A DNA stretch of 64,000 nt from contig JAWUZG010000005.1 of NCBI GenBank assembly GCA_036785705.1, forward strand, positions 806,001 through 870,000, read 5' to 3'. Within the stretch, counting starts at the first letter, position 1. Every line of letters starts with the position of its first letter. A model generated the notes under the pieces. It did not search any database. It worked only from the letters and a program-made list of their open reading frames with translations, and had not been told where the DNA came from. The stretch comes from Acanthornis magna. Taxonomy: Eukaryota; Chordata; Aves; Passeriformes; Acanthizidae. Shown one piece after another: positions 24,551-38,159 of this stretch. Made by a program: the position numbers and the translations under genes.

Positions 24551-27500
24551 TGTGATACTGTAATCATGGAGATTGTGTTCTCTTTGAAAGCCCCATTCCT
24601 GTTATCTTCAGGAACTGGAAGTTCTCTCATCTAGTCACTTGTTTATTTTCAAGAAAACAAATGTTAAAATCTACCAGGACATTTAAAGTCTGCTACTTCT
24701 TGCTTCATTCCATTTTTTATCTAATATAGAGTGTTTACTGGTGTTTCAACTATGGGACTGCATTCTTGCATTCCAACACAGGAGTGCTATGAATATGGAA
24801 TAACTAAGGCAAGTGCACTCTTTGCTCTGCTATTGAACTTCCTGTATGGACAAACTCCCAAGAAAGCAGTTTCACTGAATTCTCCTCATTAGGAGAACTG
24901 ACTAACTGGGGGAACAACCAACATCTGACAGGCTTGACCTCAGTTTCCTAAATCCAAATTCTTGAAAATGTTCAGGTTTGCATGTAAGCTTTGACAGAAA
25001 TGCTCAAGTTCAAATGTTGTGAGATGATCGGTCAGCAGCATTACCCAAAGCCTGTCTGGCATATAAATGGCTTCCGAAACACTGGATTAGGACTCCAGAC
25101 TCCTTGGATTTCTCTTTGCCCCAGGTCACACTCTATAATGCTCCTATCAGTTTCACTGCCCTGTCTATACAGGGGGGCAGTTTCTCACATCCATTGGAAA
25201 AGAGGCAAAGGAGTGGGAGACCTCTTCTGAAACAAGGATTCAGCCACCATAGTGGGTATTTAAGGTTTTGATCGGTGTTTGAGGTTTGTTCTGCTGGCCC
25301 TAGGTAAGATAGGATTGTTATTCAACTTTCACTTGGAAGCGTGGAACTCTTCCTGTATTGCTGAGTTATCAGTATTTATATCTGTTTGAATGTGTTTGTA
25401 TGGTAACAATCTTGGAACTCCAATGGGGAATGATATTTCAGGCTTTGCCTTGGGCATGACTTGACCTGTGACACAGTGCAGTGCAAAGTGCATCCAAGTG
25501 GCACAATGGAAACCTGTGAGTTGTTTCTTATTAAAATAAATATTTAAAAGGTCAAAATAACTCACCTACCCATAAGACATTGTTTCTTGCAGTTGTGGTT
25601 TTTCATGCTTCTCAGAGCTAATACAACAGCATTGCCCATAGTTATTTTGTGCTATTTTTTTTCATCCCTAGGGAATGCCAAGATAAATTAGACACATTAT
25701 AGCAAACTAATCTTGTGACTTCGTGTTTCCAAGTTCCTGTGCTCTGGGACATGGAATCCAGGCTCCTCGGACAGATGCTGCCTGTGGCAGTCACTGTTAC
25801 AGTGATGTGTCTGCTCACAGATAAGCAGCTATAAATGGCACAACTTCCCTCTCGTGAGGTTGTGGGGACAGGCTTTTGGGAGGGGGGGAGTGCCCCCTCC
25901 CTTCGAGCTTGGCAGTGGGGAAAGCTGTTCCACAGGGAAATCTGCCTTTAGTAGAGATTATTTTCCCCCCTGCCTTGCACTTGTCAATTTGGAGATTGTC
26001 TCAGCTTATTTCAAAGTCAGTTATAAGCCTTTTAAATGAGCTTTATACTGATACACCAATAGGATGTTTATATATGATTTTAGCACTATCTATTTAGCGA
26101 GATGGAAGTTAAGGCAGGCTTTCTCTATCTCTGCCTAAAATAGAGGTAAAGCATTGTAAGGAAGGCCTGTGGCTCCTTCGAACATGCACTGTGTCCTGTG
26201 GCATGACACCAATAATATCCCATAAGTGACATGATACGAAATAGCAAATAAAATTGCTCTAGGGCCAAACTCAGCAAAGCCAGTGTGGCACCACCAACCT
26301 CACTGCAGTGACCTCCATGGGACCGATGCTGCCCCACCCTGGGACCAGTTCTGCCCCATCCTTCTGTGTCTGTGTGTTTTCCTATCTTTTGCATCTCCTC
26401 AGTATCTCATTGAACTTTCAAGTCATGGGCTGCTGCCAAGTTATTCCTCCAAGGAAAGACTGTGTGACAAGCACAGGATCCAACTGTGTGTGATCTGCAA
26501 AGCCTTGGAAGGGTTGGGCTGTCTCCAGTGCAGGTGAGAATCACATGTGGCACCATAAGCAAGTCCCACCTGTCCTGAGCCCTGTCACCTCCATATTGTG
26601 TGTCTGGAGTATCCAACACAGTCAGGACACACTATGGCATGGTCACTTGTGCATAGCTGAGTTTTAGACATAGGAAATCCGGGTTGTGCCTTTTTTTGTG
26701 GGTTTTTTTGTTTGTTTTGGGAGGGGGGGGTTGTTTGTTTTTGTTTTTTTACAAAAGTGGGTAATAGAGAGGCAGGTGATACTAACCAGGGTTTAAGAGT
26801 GTTGAGCTAAATATAGAGAGACTTGACCATGGCAAGCACGTAAGAGGGTTCTGTATATGTTTATATTGATTAAACTATTAACAAGAATAGAAAATCCCAT
26901 TACACTATTATTTTGCTTCCCTACCTTCTCCTCCCTCTTCATCCTCCCCTAAATGTTTTTCCCTGAATACAATAAACACATGAAGGGAAATTTCTTGCCT
27001 CAGGCTGTCTGAAACACCTCCCAGTATCCACTGTGGACATGAGCAGTACCTGCTCTGGCTTCAGTGGAGCTGTTTCTGTGGTTCACCCCTGCTCAGGAGA
27101 GGAAAGGCAGGAGAAAAATGCCTCCAAAAATAGACAGAGACTGCTGCTAAGAGAGTGACAATGCTGGAGAGTATTTAACTGGAGGGGATGCTCTCTTAGA
27201 ATCTTTTGACAGGCATGCAGACATGCATAAAGGATAAGATTAGTTATTAACATAATTTAAAATGGTAAAAGGATGTGTTCATGTAACCAGCTTCCCTCTG
27301 CTTCTCCTTCACCACTAACATTTTGGTTCTGTTGGAAAATAATTTTACAGTGTTGCCCAGGAAAATCTGTTCTATCTGAAGTCCAATTCTGTGCTTTCTT
27401 AAAAAGGTTCAAAAAATGGAAGTGTTGCAGTTGAGATTGAGGTGAAAGAACAGGTCTTGGGTTATCAGTTGTTTTTGTTCCTAGTTGCAGGACACAGGAT

Positions 27501-30500
27501 TTGGTGCTAAAGCTGTTTTTCTTTAAGCAGACTTTTATAGCCCAATTACATTTTTATTAAATGGATCAAAGTGATCTATTGAAAAGCATGTTGGAATTGC
27601 TGGGTTTTTTTCTGAAAACTTTCATCAAGACTTGGAATACTTTCAGGAATTTCTGAATCTCTGATTTTAATGGCAGTATATTTGGGAGGATGTGTCCAAA
27701 AAGATGTTGGCAGAATCTCTTGGCCAGGTTTGTAGGCTTGAAAAGCCAGTTGCTTTAATTTTTTTGTGTTCTATGTTAGTGATGAAACATTCAAGACTAT
27801 TTAAGGAATTCAAATCCCTCATTCCCACTCAAATTAAAAGCATGTGGGCATTCAGATCCCTTAGTCAGCTTCAGCAGTCTATAACTTCAGTGTTAGTTTG
27901 ATATAACTAATTTGTGTTAAACATACTTTTAAGTGCAGTTATATTGTAATTTATCTCATGGTGGTATTGCCTCACAGTCATAATTTAATGCTTGCACAGA
28001 GTAGTTCCCTGTATCCCAATGGACTGGAAATCTTTATAAACAAATGTAGGCCATTCCCAAGTCCTCAGGCCAGCAAAACTTCCACTGAGGTCTTCAGGAG
28101 CTCTGCTCACATTATGGCTCTAATTTCAGGCTGCAAATACTACAGTGTGTAGAAGCAGGCAGCATCCTTTGCTTGAAGATTGCTTTGGGAGAGAAACAAT
28201 AGGCATGCAGCAGCTCACACATGTGCCCTGCCATATTTTTGAGGAGAAAATAATGGTTATCAGCTGAAATTGCACAGGGTTATGTGCACAGAAGGGGGTT
28301 TTGCACTGAGGGAGTTGACAACAGTGGCTCAAAACAGGGTTCTGACTAAAGGAAACATTTCCTGGAACATTCTGCAGGATATATGGGTTTGGCATTATTC
28401 ATATAACTGGTTATTTGCCAAATGTGTAAAGACTAGAACATCAAGCTTTTAATTCAGGAATTTTCTGCTTTAGCATGTTCTCTCTCAGTGCTTTGATGTT
28501 ACGGAATTAAAATGTTTGTTTTCAGTCTGGTTTTATATTAAGCTGGTTTAATGTCTTACAGAAGCTGTTTTGAAAGCTTTCCCTTTCCTCCCTGGATCCA
28601 GCTCCCTGGGTGGGTGACATCTCTTATCATCAGTCAGGCAGTTCTGAGTTGTGGCTTTAGATAATGGAAACCAAGCCCTAGCATTTTGCTTCCCCACAGA
28701 GTTCTTCCTTTATTTGCTTTCACCTCAGATGTTTTTTCCTCTGTGCATATCCCAGTGTCTAAAGTACAGCATTGTAATGTACAACCCAAAATTTCAGTGT
28801 CTCAGTATTCTCTTCCTTACAGATTAGACTTGCAAAGGAGTTGGAGACCTGTGTCACGGTTCTGAAGGTGTTTTCTGTCTTCATCCACAGTTTTTCATTG
28901 TCTTGCAATTGAAGTCACTGCTCATAATCCCCTGCTGCCAGGAGTTTGTCACTTCTGATCCCAGCTGTACTCCTTTTTTTCATTGTGGTGTGACAGTGTT
29001 AATATGTAGTGCTCCATGGGTTTCCTTCCTGGCTGAAAGACAGCAGGAGGGTTTTAGCTCCTCAGTGCTGTTCACTCATTTCAACTGAGTTCATGGCTGC
29101 TGCTGTTTGGCTGCATGTCCTGCCTCATCCCAGCTGCTGCAGCAGCCACTGGTGACACAGGACCTGTCCTGGGCTAACAGGCATTATCCACTGCTGTGTT
29201 CCATGCAGCATCCAGAGCCTGCTTTATGGCCCTGATCCAACACTCAAAAAGGTGAAAGATGCTACTGAGAGCCAGACACCTGAAGCAGTGTTAGATAGAG
29301 CCAGGGACCCTCTCCTCTTTAGCAAGAAAAGATTAGACTGACCCGTGGGGACACTGGCAGGTCATCTCATGTGCTGTCTGGCTTTTTATTTTCTCTCTTT
29401 TTAAAATATTTTTTTTCTGTTTTCTCTCCTGTCCTAAAGCCTGGACAAATCAAAGGGTGCTCTTGGTGCTTCCTCTCAAGCAGGGATGTTGGAACACCAT
29501 TTCAGTTACTCTCATAGCTATGTGCTGGAGTAAATGGAATTCAAGAGTCTTCAGAGCCTGCAGCAGTGAGAATACAAGAAATGAACAAGAGACAGAATAT
29601 TTTGGGGTTTGCCCTTGAAGAGCACGTATGGTGCGTCTTAAAATCCAGTGAGATGCTGGAGAGCAGCTAATGCTCTGCCTTGCTGTTGGAGACTGAGCTG
29701 GCTGGTCTTTGTTTGCTACTGATTTGAATGTACTGCTGTGCCCCAGGCTGGACTCCTTGGGGACACAGTGCTGCTGAAAGGCAGCATCCTTGAGGTGTCA
29801 GAGTGCTGCAGGAGGCTGCTCCCAGCCTGCTCTCCCAGCCCTACCACCTGGGTCCCCCTTCCCTGTCCCAGCAGAGATAAGAGCTGCTGCTGCAGGAGGT
29901 GCTGGTTACCCCCGCAGGTAACTGAGCTGTGAGGGTGCTGCCTTACCTGTCAGTTTTTGGACTTCAGCAGAGGCACAAGCAGCTGTGGGCTTCTCTTCAG
30001 GAGAGTCAGGACACAGGTCAGTGGGTGAAAGAGGACTGTGACATAGAGAACTGCAAGTGGAAAAGTGACACTGTTTCAACCATGAACTCAAAAGACAACA
30101 TTAATGTGTCAAAAAAGAAAAAAAAAAAGGCACCTTCAGCACAGCCTTTTTGGGCTGTGGATTCCCAGAGTGAACAACCTGAGGCACTACTCCCTGTCCC
30201 ACTCCTAGCACTGCCCTTTGCACCAGGGCTGTGGAATAGGGGCTGCTCACAGGCTGAGCTCCCTCCACACTGTGCAAATGTGCCCCTCAAGAGTGACCTG
30301 AGTCATGGAAGCCAGAAGCAGGAGGTTTAGCAGAGTGACCATCAGTGCTGCACCTCCCAGTGCTGTCTGGGATCCCAAGCAGGGGCTTGTGGTGAGCGAA
30401 GATAGAGGGGGAGAATCAGGCAGTTGGGAGAGAGATTTCTTGATTGTTTACCCCATCTTTCTGAGATATATTCCACATCTAATACTTACTACTTGGGAAA

Positions 30501-30533
30501 GGAGGAGATGCCTACTTTTTTCTGCTTTTTTAG
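24551..30533. other. Intergenic sequence, no supportable gene
   Basis: AT-rich unique DNA with a G/T-rich low-complexity tract at 26691-26750. A possible splice acceptor and donor pair frames about 29746-29914, but its peptide is unremarkable. Nothing else rises above chance ORFs. Confidence 0.55.
26691..26750 (+). repeat. G/T-rich low-complexity tract
   Basis: T7, GTGGG, T7, (GTTT)n, an eight-G run and further T-runs make a 60-base asymmetric G/T stretch. The complementary strand is an A/C tract. Confidence 0.85.
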
Positions 30534-30800
30534 GAAGGAGTGCTTAGTTGCCTGCTCTTACAGTACTTTTTGTCATTGCTCTTTTACTAAGTGCACTGGT
30601 ACACCACAGCCAGGGTCATCCCTTCCCTGAAGCCAGAGTCTGCCTCAGTTGTGGAGGCTCTTACAAGCCTGAAGATGGTGACAGTCTCACAGAGGAGATT
30701 TCACATAGAGCTAAAATGAAATATTATTGTTTTCAATTTCTGAATAAGTAATTACTAATGAACATGACGTGTGAATAAATAAAGCCATGCTTTTATTGGA
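30534..30800 (+). other. Candidate terminal exon with polyadenylation signal
   Basis: There is a good acceptor (TTTTTTCTGCTTTTTTAG|GA at 30533). Further AGs lie at 30546-30547 and 30562. The open frame runs from just after a TAG at 30545-30547 to a stop at 30749-30751. It begins with a hydrophobic run (ALTVLFVIALLLSALV) and ends in a Cys-containing tail. AATAAATAAA lies about 20 bases past the stop. There is no ATG at its start, so it could only be translated if spliced from an upstream exon. No family is recognised. Confidence 0.22.
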
Positions 30801-33800
30801 GGGTTATTTCTAATCAGGAAGTCATCCTTCCTACAAACAACCAGCCCTGACAACAAACCTCTTCCACTGAGTGCTAAGGCAGCAGCATTTTCCATGGGAA
30901 GAGCAAACCAGGAGAATTTCTGCTAGCTGATAAAGGCCCGGTGCTGCCAGTTACTGAATTGCATTTTGCTGATGGGGTTTTATTTTCCATGTCAGGAGGG
31001 AACTCAGGTGGTCCCTGGGACAGTGGGAGCTTTGCAGAGCTGATTCTGCACGTGTTGGCTCTGTCCTACCCAGGTAGTCTTGTTTAAAAGTCCAGTGGGA
31101 GAGTGCAGCAGTTTTCCAGAATATTAACTAAAACCTTTAAACCCACATTTTAAGATGTCCACGACCAATTCAGGTGAGGAGTGGCCATAAACAAGGGCTT
31201 TGTTTTTAAAATTTTGGAAACAATGTTAAGAAGAAAACCCTGTTTTGGCTGCAACATTATAAAGACATTTCCCCCCTCATCTAGACATTGTCAGAGAAAT
31301 GCAGTATAGTCAGTTGTACCTGACTGCAATAAGCAGTTCCTGCGTGGAGCCTTGAAAGTCTTCTTCCCCTCACAAGAGGTTTTTCTCTCAGGTAACCCAT
31401 GTGTGTCTAGTTCTCCTTCTTCCCATATCAGGATCGATGGCTTCCTCATCTTCCCATATATGCCTGCCAAATTAATAGGATATGAGCTAAGTTAACTCAT
31501 CCAGCTCATTCTTGAATTACATGGTGATGTTTCTCCAAAGACATAACGGGTACAGATGAAATATTGCCACTTGCAACTCATTTCAATTAAAAACCTGAAG
31601 GTAATGAGCTCAATAGCAGTGATCCATGCTGGGGAGGAGGGAGCCATAGTGTACAAGACTTACAGCATTAGAAACAGAGCTGGATGAAAGTTAATTATTT
31701 CCTCCCTGTGTCCACTGAAATATATTATTATATATTCCACTGGAATTTCAAATCTTTATTTTTTTAATCAGTTCCTTGAAGTTACTTTTGCAAAAGCTTT
31801 GGAAATGTTTCCATCAGTTATATGAAGAGGCCATCCAGAATAAACAGGAGAAAGCTGTGCTCTATGAACAACCTAATGCACTTCAAAAAGTCCAGCAACC
31901 ACCTGGAAAGTCAGATTATTTGCAGAAGGTCAAATCAATTTTATGATCAGACAAACGTTAACAAATTGCTTTTCTTAGAAGCAAAGCAAGGGAAGTATTT
32001 TCCAAGAAATATGCTTGAAGAAAAATCAAATAGCATTTATTAGAAACCATCACTCAATGAGACCTGCTCTCTTTAAGGCACTTATTACCTTCATAATGCC
32101 AAGCCATTACATCCAAATATCACACAGGGGCATGTTCAGGTACAAAAGTTTTTTGCTCTATAGAACAAATGAATCAGAGCTGGGGCCTTTCTGTCTGTGG
32201 TGTAGTGAATAACTTTTGAGAGGGGATTTGTATCTGTTTGCTTGTGTAACTTCAAAATAGCATGCTAAAGGGCTCTGACCCATAAAATGCAGTATCTACT
32301 ACTTAGGAGCCATATTTCCAGAAAATCAGGTGCCTGCTCCAGATTCCCTCAGATGCACTGTCTGGAGACAGAGGGGAAAGGGGGTGTGCTGTTGGAGGCG
32401 ACTGTGACTTCCTGCTTGAGGAAAGAAGTGCCCTGCCTTGTCTTGGTTAGAGAGAGCCAGAATAAAGTATTGAGGAAAATACTCGAGTCCTAGTGTCCTA
32501 CCAAGAGCCCAAGAAAAGCTCCAGGTGACTTTTATCTGTCCAAGAATTGTCCTTCTCAGCACTTTGCCTCTCTGCTTCCCAGAAAACAGAGCTAAGAGTC
32601 AAAGTCTCCTTTTACCTGCTCCCACATCTGAGTTGCAGAGTCAATGCATCGATCTGTTTTGCATCAGTATCCACATGACTGACGCAGACAGACATGATCT
32701 GTGCCCTGGAGCTGGTGGCATGAATAAAAAATCTGCTGGAGAGGTCTAAAGAGAGAGATGCAGAGAGCAAATGGATGACAGGAGCATTCTTCCTGTCACC
32801 TCTGTTTCCAGCATCGTAACATTTGGGGATTGGCTTCTGTGGTATTATTATAGACTTTTTTTTTTTTTTTTTAAGGTTGTAATTTATTCTCATATTTCTG
32901 CCTGTGTTTTTATTTTCTGGACCTTATATAAATGACACTGGAGTCTGCTGTTCTTGAATGGATGGTAAGAAGGACACAGTCCTCCCTTTGTGGTTTGATA
33001 CCTGGTAAATTAGTCAATGTTGTACATATGGTTATGGGAACTGCTCAGGAGTTTTCCATCAGTGTGTTTATTCATTGGAAAATGTGCTCTTCATAAATTT
33101 AAAACAGGATGGAAATACAAATTTCTGCTGAGGACTAAAAGCTTTCCCAATTTTGTGAAAGTCTTGGGTAGCAAGAAAAGAGAGAAAATGCGGTTTTGGT
33201 ATATTTAATAGGAAAACACAAAGTGGCCAAAGGGAAGGAAAGCAAGTAACCTGAAAGGAGTTTTAGCTTTAGATTGGTGACATCTAAATGTCTAATTTAA
33301 TGGTGGCCACTTAAAATGGGAGTGGGGAAAACACGGCTGTAATGGAGGACAGGCACTTGGACTCTTACAGTAAAAGAGCAGCTCAAATGTAGAACGGGAT
33401 TTTGAAAAATCAAAAACTTTCTGGACTATTATATTTTGGCACTGCTCGAAGGTTTAAATGGACTTCTGTAGTGTGTATGTTGTGTTTCCAGCTCGAGGAC
33501 AAGGCAGAATGGAACTTAAACACCAATGCTGAGACCAATAAGAGAAAGCCTATGGGAGAAGCAGTCAGGTGTTGTGCCAGTTAGACACACAGAGGTGTAA
33601 ATGTCTGGATTAACCACTGGGAATCGTCCTCTGGTGATAAACATTTTTATGGGAGGAAGTATGAATGATATTTATTATTGAAAATAACTATTTGTTGTGC
33701 CTCAGTCTGTTGGTTTAAAAAGTTACATGCAGTCGGCGGTTAGAAATGAAGGCTTCCTGGCAGGCTAATTTCTTATCAGACAGCTCATAGATTTCAAGGT

Positions 33801-36537
33801 ATTTGACCAAACCAGAGCAGTGAATACTTAAGAATAAATGTCATTTTAGAAACCGGGAAAAAGCACCTATGAACGGAAGGAAGGTGCTCCCTTTTTTGTG
33901 ACAACATAGTCAGAACAAATTATTTGACTAATGATAATAAAACATTAGGTCTAAAATGTTTTCACCACATGCATTTATAATTCAGTAGATGTGAAAAACA
34001 GGTTGATTTTTAACCCTCTGGTAGCAGATGATTGCTGGTCTAAACTTATGCCATTTTTTTGAAGTCAATATTACTAAGTCAGCCTACCAAGGGGTGAAAA
34101 TCATCTCTGGGTTGGGACTTTTAAGAGCTTTAGTGCCATAGGCTGTACCTGCCAGACATTTCCCCTCAGAACCTCCCCAGGAAAGCAGAGGAACAGTGTG
34201 GTGCCAAAGCCAAGATCCAGGGCCTGAGCCAGGCCAAATCCTCTGTCCTGCTGCAAGGAGAGCTCTGTACAAGAGTTTGCTCTTGCTCCCCTTTCCTACT
34301 GAAAATGCTACTCAATTCTTCTATGTTACCTTGGAATTTGCATCATAAGTGTTGGGAAAACAGGTTCAGTTAAATGGGAAATATGAGGAGAGTAGATGTA
34401 AAATAAATAAATTATCTACTCAGAGATTCTGTAATCACAAAGATAATTTATTTGTACCAGGGAAGTATTTAATTATCATATACAGAAGTGTTCCATTTTT
34501 ATGCATATTCAGTTTTACCTCATAATTCAAATTAACTCTCCAAGCATATATGTTAGAATCATTCAGCAGGTTTCTGTCTCCAAACACTGTAAGATGGGAA
34601 ACCAGAGCTTCAGAAATCTTTTCTCTCACTTGGTTCCCTTTCCCTGTTAAAACTGACCTCTAGAAAACTTTTCTGAAGGATTGAGATAAGGGGTAGAGTA
34701 AAAACATACAGGTGCACACACCCTTTTAAAAAAAAACACATTATTTTGAAGGAAGACAGATCAGGAGAACTCCTTGGGCTTTAATCTAGGTATTTTTCAA
34801 AAATATTTTCTGGTCAGAAGCTGCTCAGCTCTGGTTCATTAAATACAACATTTCTAAACTGGTGCAAAGCTAAGCTCTTGTTTGCAATGTTTTTAAATTA
34901 GTGTAAAGCTTTTGTTACACCTGTGATTATTTCCAGCAACTTCCAGAATGAGAGATTAGTTTAGCATCATGCATAAGTGATAAATAAATAGCTTCCCACA
35001 TACTTTTGGTTTTATTTTACTTTGCATCTCTAATCCTGCCACTGCAGTTGCATGGAAATATGTTGATCCCTTGTTTCAAGAATGACGTATCATAAATATA
35101 GATATCTTCCTGGCAATCTCTAAAAATACTCTTCAGTCTTGTGTGGTTTAATGATTGATGAAGATTGGAAATCAAACTCTTGTCTAGGGGTTGTTCTAAG
35201 ATAAACTTATGGTATAGGACTGAAATTCACATGGACTAAGCAGGGGCAGTGTGAAGAAAGTACTGTTTAGGATGATAAAAATGGCTTCTGGCAGAATTTA
35301 GGAACCAGTATAACATAAGTATCCAGCTGCCTGGGCTTTTAGTTTCGTTTTGGGAAATGATCCATTTCTGTTCCTGTCTGCAAACAGAAGATCTGGAAGA
35401 AAGATTAAAAAAGCCATGGCAGCACATGGCTCTTTCACCTCCTTCTCATTCCATAATATTGTACTCGTGGCTGGTATTAGTGGTGAGCATGGCAATGTGT
35501 TCTGAATGCATCCAAATGCATTTTTTTGCATAGGGCAGACCAATATGCATTTTTATTTATTGCTTAAAGATATTGATTTGCAAGCAATGATCCTCCAGCC
35601 ACCAACAAGCAAAAAACCAAAGCTTGGGGATGGAGGTTTTGAACCCAAATGGGCTCTGCCCACTGGCAGTGAGTGAGGGATGGGGATGGAGAAGTGTTGC
35701 TGCAGCTTTTCTGGATTGTATAACTCTGTTATCATGAAGTTCTGTGTGTGTGTCCTGGGTGCTCAGCTCCTGGCAGAGAAACTGTCTGTCAAAATAAGGG
35801 AATTACAAAAACACTTCAAGGAAGTGGAAACTGGCCTCCCATAAAATGTCCAGAGGTACTGGATGCAGAGCTTCTTTTGGAAAAAGACACATTGACTCTA
35901 GATGATGCATAGATTCTTATTTTTAAAAAGCTTTTACTTGGGAACTCCCCTTCATCTTAAAATAAATAACTCCTCCCAGTGTATAGTTTCAGAATGAGAT
36001 CTATTTCCTCTCTCTGGGTTGTTTCATAGCCCTGATGCTGCTGTATCAAAGTGCTTCCCTCATTTTGATAAATCCACAGGAGAGAGGAAGGTAATATGGT
36101 TGCAAGCCAGTTTTTCAAAGACTTCTGGATAACCTCTATTAAAGGCACAAAAGCATAGCTTCAAAAATTTTTCATTTCACTCATAAGTCCAAGCATGGTC
36201 ATTTACAGCTTGGAAAATGGGCCTGATTTATCCAAGGTGGCCTGCAGTTGTTGTAGCTGAGTGAAGTTAAATAATGCAGTACTCTTTAAAATTGCATGAG
36301 TATATGATTTCGTTTGCTTTATTCATTCCTACTCCCTTTTAGTTTATTGCAGTCAATGATTATTGCATCTGTTCAATCCATCTCTGCAGCGGGTGGGAAC
36401 GGCTGCTCGTGCCATGCACTAAGCAATGCTGTTCCAAAAGAAAGCTGAACTGTCCCTCTGCTGTGAGTTTAGCAATGACTCTATGGCCTTGCTTTCATTT
36501 TAAGATAAGCATAGCATGGAAAGTGAGTAGGGATTAC
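30801..36537. other. Intergenic sequence, no supportable gene
   Basis: This is unique sequence with a T17 homopolymer at 32856-32872. No exon-like frame, RNA gene or clear transposon is recognised. Confidence 0.55.
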
Positions 36538-36735
36538 CTTCTAATAAAATAATTTGGTCAACCACATTGGCATCCTTAGGAAGCAAAAGAGTTTCTACAT
36601 TGTGTCCACCACACAAGGCAGAGGTTCCAGTGTCTGCCTCCTGCTCAGGCTCACTGTAGGGTCTTGCTTTCTGGAACTCAGTCCCAAGGGTGCCTTCCTC
36701 ATCTAAACTGTATGGCAGACTGAAGTCTGGGGATG
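36538..36735 (-). other. Candidate symmetric exon, 198 bp, phase 1-1
   Basis: On the minus strand the acceptor is GGTACTTCCCCTTGCCTTCAG|CA and the donor TTAGAAG|GTAATC. The enclosed 66-codon frame is open in phase 1-1, the phase class needed after the 40.6-kb SDR-like exon. Its peptide is acidic and includes PEQEADTGTS and LLLPKDANVVDQIILLE. It shows no SDR motif (no NNAG) and no recognised family. It may be a chance ORF. Confidence 0.22.
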
Positions 36736-37635
36736 CTGAAGGCAAGGGGAAGTACCAGGAGAGCATCTACCACTGCTACCTGCTGCAGAGCAGAACTGCA
36801 AAAGCAGCCTGACCTTGGGAAGAGGTGGAGGCTGTCTAAGGAGCCACGGGACTGCTGGAAACCCTGATACCTCAGTGCTCTGTGTAGCTGTGGCAGCATC
36901 TCAGTGCACAGCTTGAGCAAGCCAGGGCCGCTGTGGACACCCCTCCTTGCCCAGGATTAGCTGTACCTGCCCAGGCTGGTGTGACCGCCCTCACAGCTCT
37001 GCTCAGAGAGATTGCATGAGTGTCCCATGGGGCACAGAAGAAAGAAATCAGCTGGATTAACATGACTTAACACACTATTTAAATTGAACACATGATAAGG
37101 TGATCTTGCCCGCACTAACTTAGGGAGAGGTTATGAGAGCCACTTTGCCAACAGCAACATGGAGATGAGGACAGATGGCCAAGGATGACTGTCCAGTGTC
37201 TCCCACTGGCCTAGCTGCCTTTGGAGCCTGCAGAACAAGGCTTGGAAACATGCATTTCCTACTGATCTGAAACACCATGGTGAAGTGTGGTGGTGAGAGT
37301 GTTTTTTCAGACATGGGTCCTAACATTATTTAGGCATTAACATTAATAATTTGCATCAGTTATTTCTCTGCTTGTGTAAAACTTATTGTCCTTCCTGTTC
37401 GAGAGACAGGGACAGAGGGAAGCTGCTAAGTACCAAAGAATCCAGCAGTTGTCATGGCTTATCTGAGATTCAGGTACAAGAAATTAAATCCTGACCCAAT
37501 GAAAACCAACAGGACTCTTGCAAGTAACTTCAGCATAGCAGAGATCTGCATGAACAAAGGCAGATTGTGCTGTGTGAGGCATTTCTCACATCAAGGATCA
37601 TCTCCCCTGTGGGAACATGATGCATTAGAGAAGAT

Positions 37636-37777
37636 TCCCCATCCCTGGAAGTGTTCAGGGCCAGGCTGGATGGGGCTTTGAGCAACCAGGTCTCGTGGAA
37701 GGTGTCCCTGCCCACGGCACTGAGGCTGGACCTGGCCTTTAAGGCCCCTCCCAATCCAAACAATTGTGCGATCCCCT
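37636..37777 (+). mobile_element. CR1: CR1 LINE 3' fragment
   Basis: Standard CR1 3' blocks appear in plus orientation: CCTGGAAGTGTTCAGGGCCA, GGCTGGATGGGGCTTTGAGC, then a GTGGAAGGTGTCCCTGCCCA run and CCTCCCAATCCAAACAATT near the end. It is about 140 bp and 5'-truncated. Confidence 0.92.
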
Positions 37778-37994
37778 GGCAAGTCAGTGCTGGTTTTGCT
37801 TAGCCCCGTGACTGCTGTGCTGGTGTGTGTGATCAGGTGAGCCCCAAGGCAGTGCAGCCCCGCAGGCTCCAGCAGTTAACCGGACGAGCACTCTGGTTGC
37901 CTGAACTCTTTTTGAGTCAGGTCAGGTTGCCATCTGTTGGGTCTTGCCCATCTCTACATTTTTTCCTCCTTGCCCTACCCCACCCTCCCTGCAG

Positions 37995-38153
37995 TCAATC
38001 CTGAAAATCGGGAAGCAATTGCCAGCATTTCCAGGCAACCTGCCCAAAGAGCAACACGGCACAGCAGTTTCTCAAGCAGCTCAATCACAGAGGACTCGGA
38101 CACGATGCCAAGGGCTCTTGCAATATCTGATAGTACAAGCTCAGCTACTGGAG
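37995..38153 (+). other. Candidate symmetric coding exon, 159 bp, phase 1-1, Ser-rich
   Basis: The acceptor has a long polypyrimidine tract (CCCTACCCCACCCTCCCTGCAG|TC) and the donor is CTGGAG|GTGAGC. The exon is 159 bp, symmetric phase 1, open in that frame. The peptide starts NPENREAIASISRQP and has a RHSSFSSSSITEDSD stretch that looks like a cytoplasmic, phosphorylatable Ser-rich linker. CpGs are mildly enriched inside the exon. I do not recognise the gene. A second frame is also open, so coding is not proven. It lies on the strand opposite the SDR exons. Confidence 0.35.
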
Positions 38154-38159
38154 GTGAGC

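Noticed and set aside
30110..30130. Lys-rich ORF segment near 30.1 kb
   Set aside because: It is a poly(A) tract read as Lys codons.
30548..30751. Small secreted peptide starting at 30548
   Set aside because: The frame starts with TTG right after a TAG stop, so it has no ATG; kept only as a weak terminal-exon candidate.
37530..37782. Minus-strand ORFs at 37.5-37.8 kb
   Set aside because: They are antisense to a CR1 fragment.
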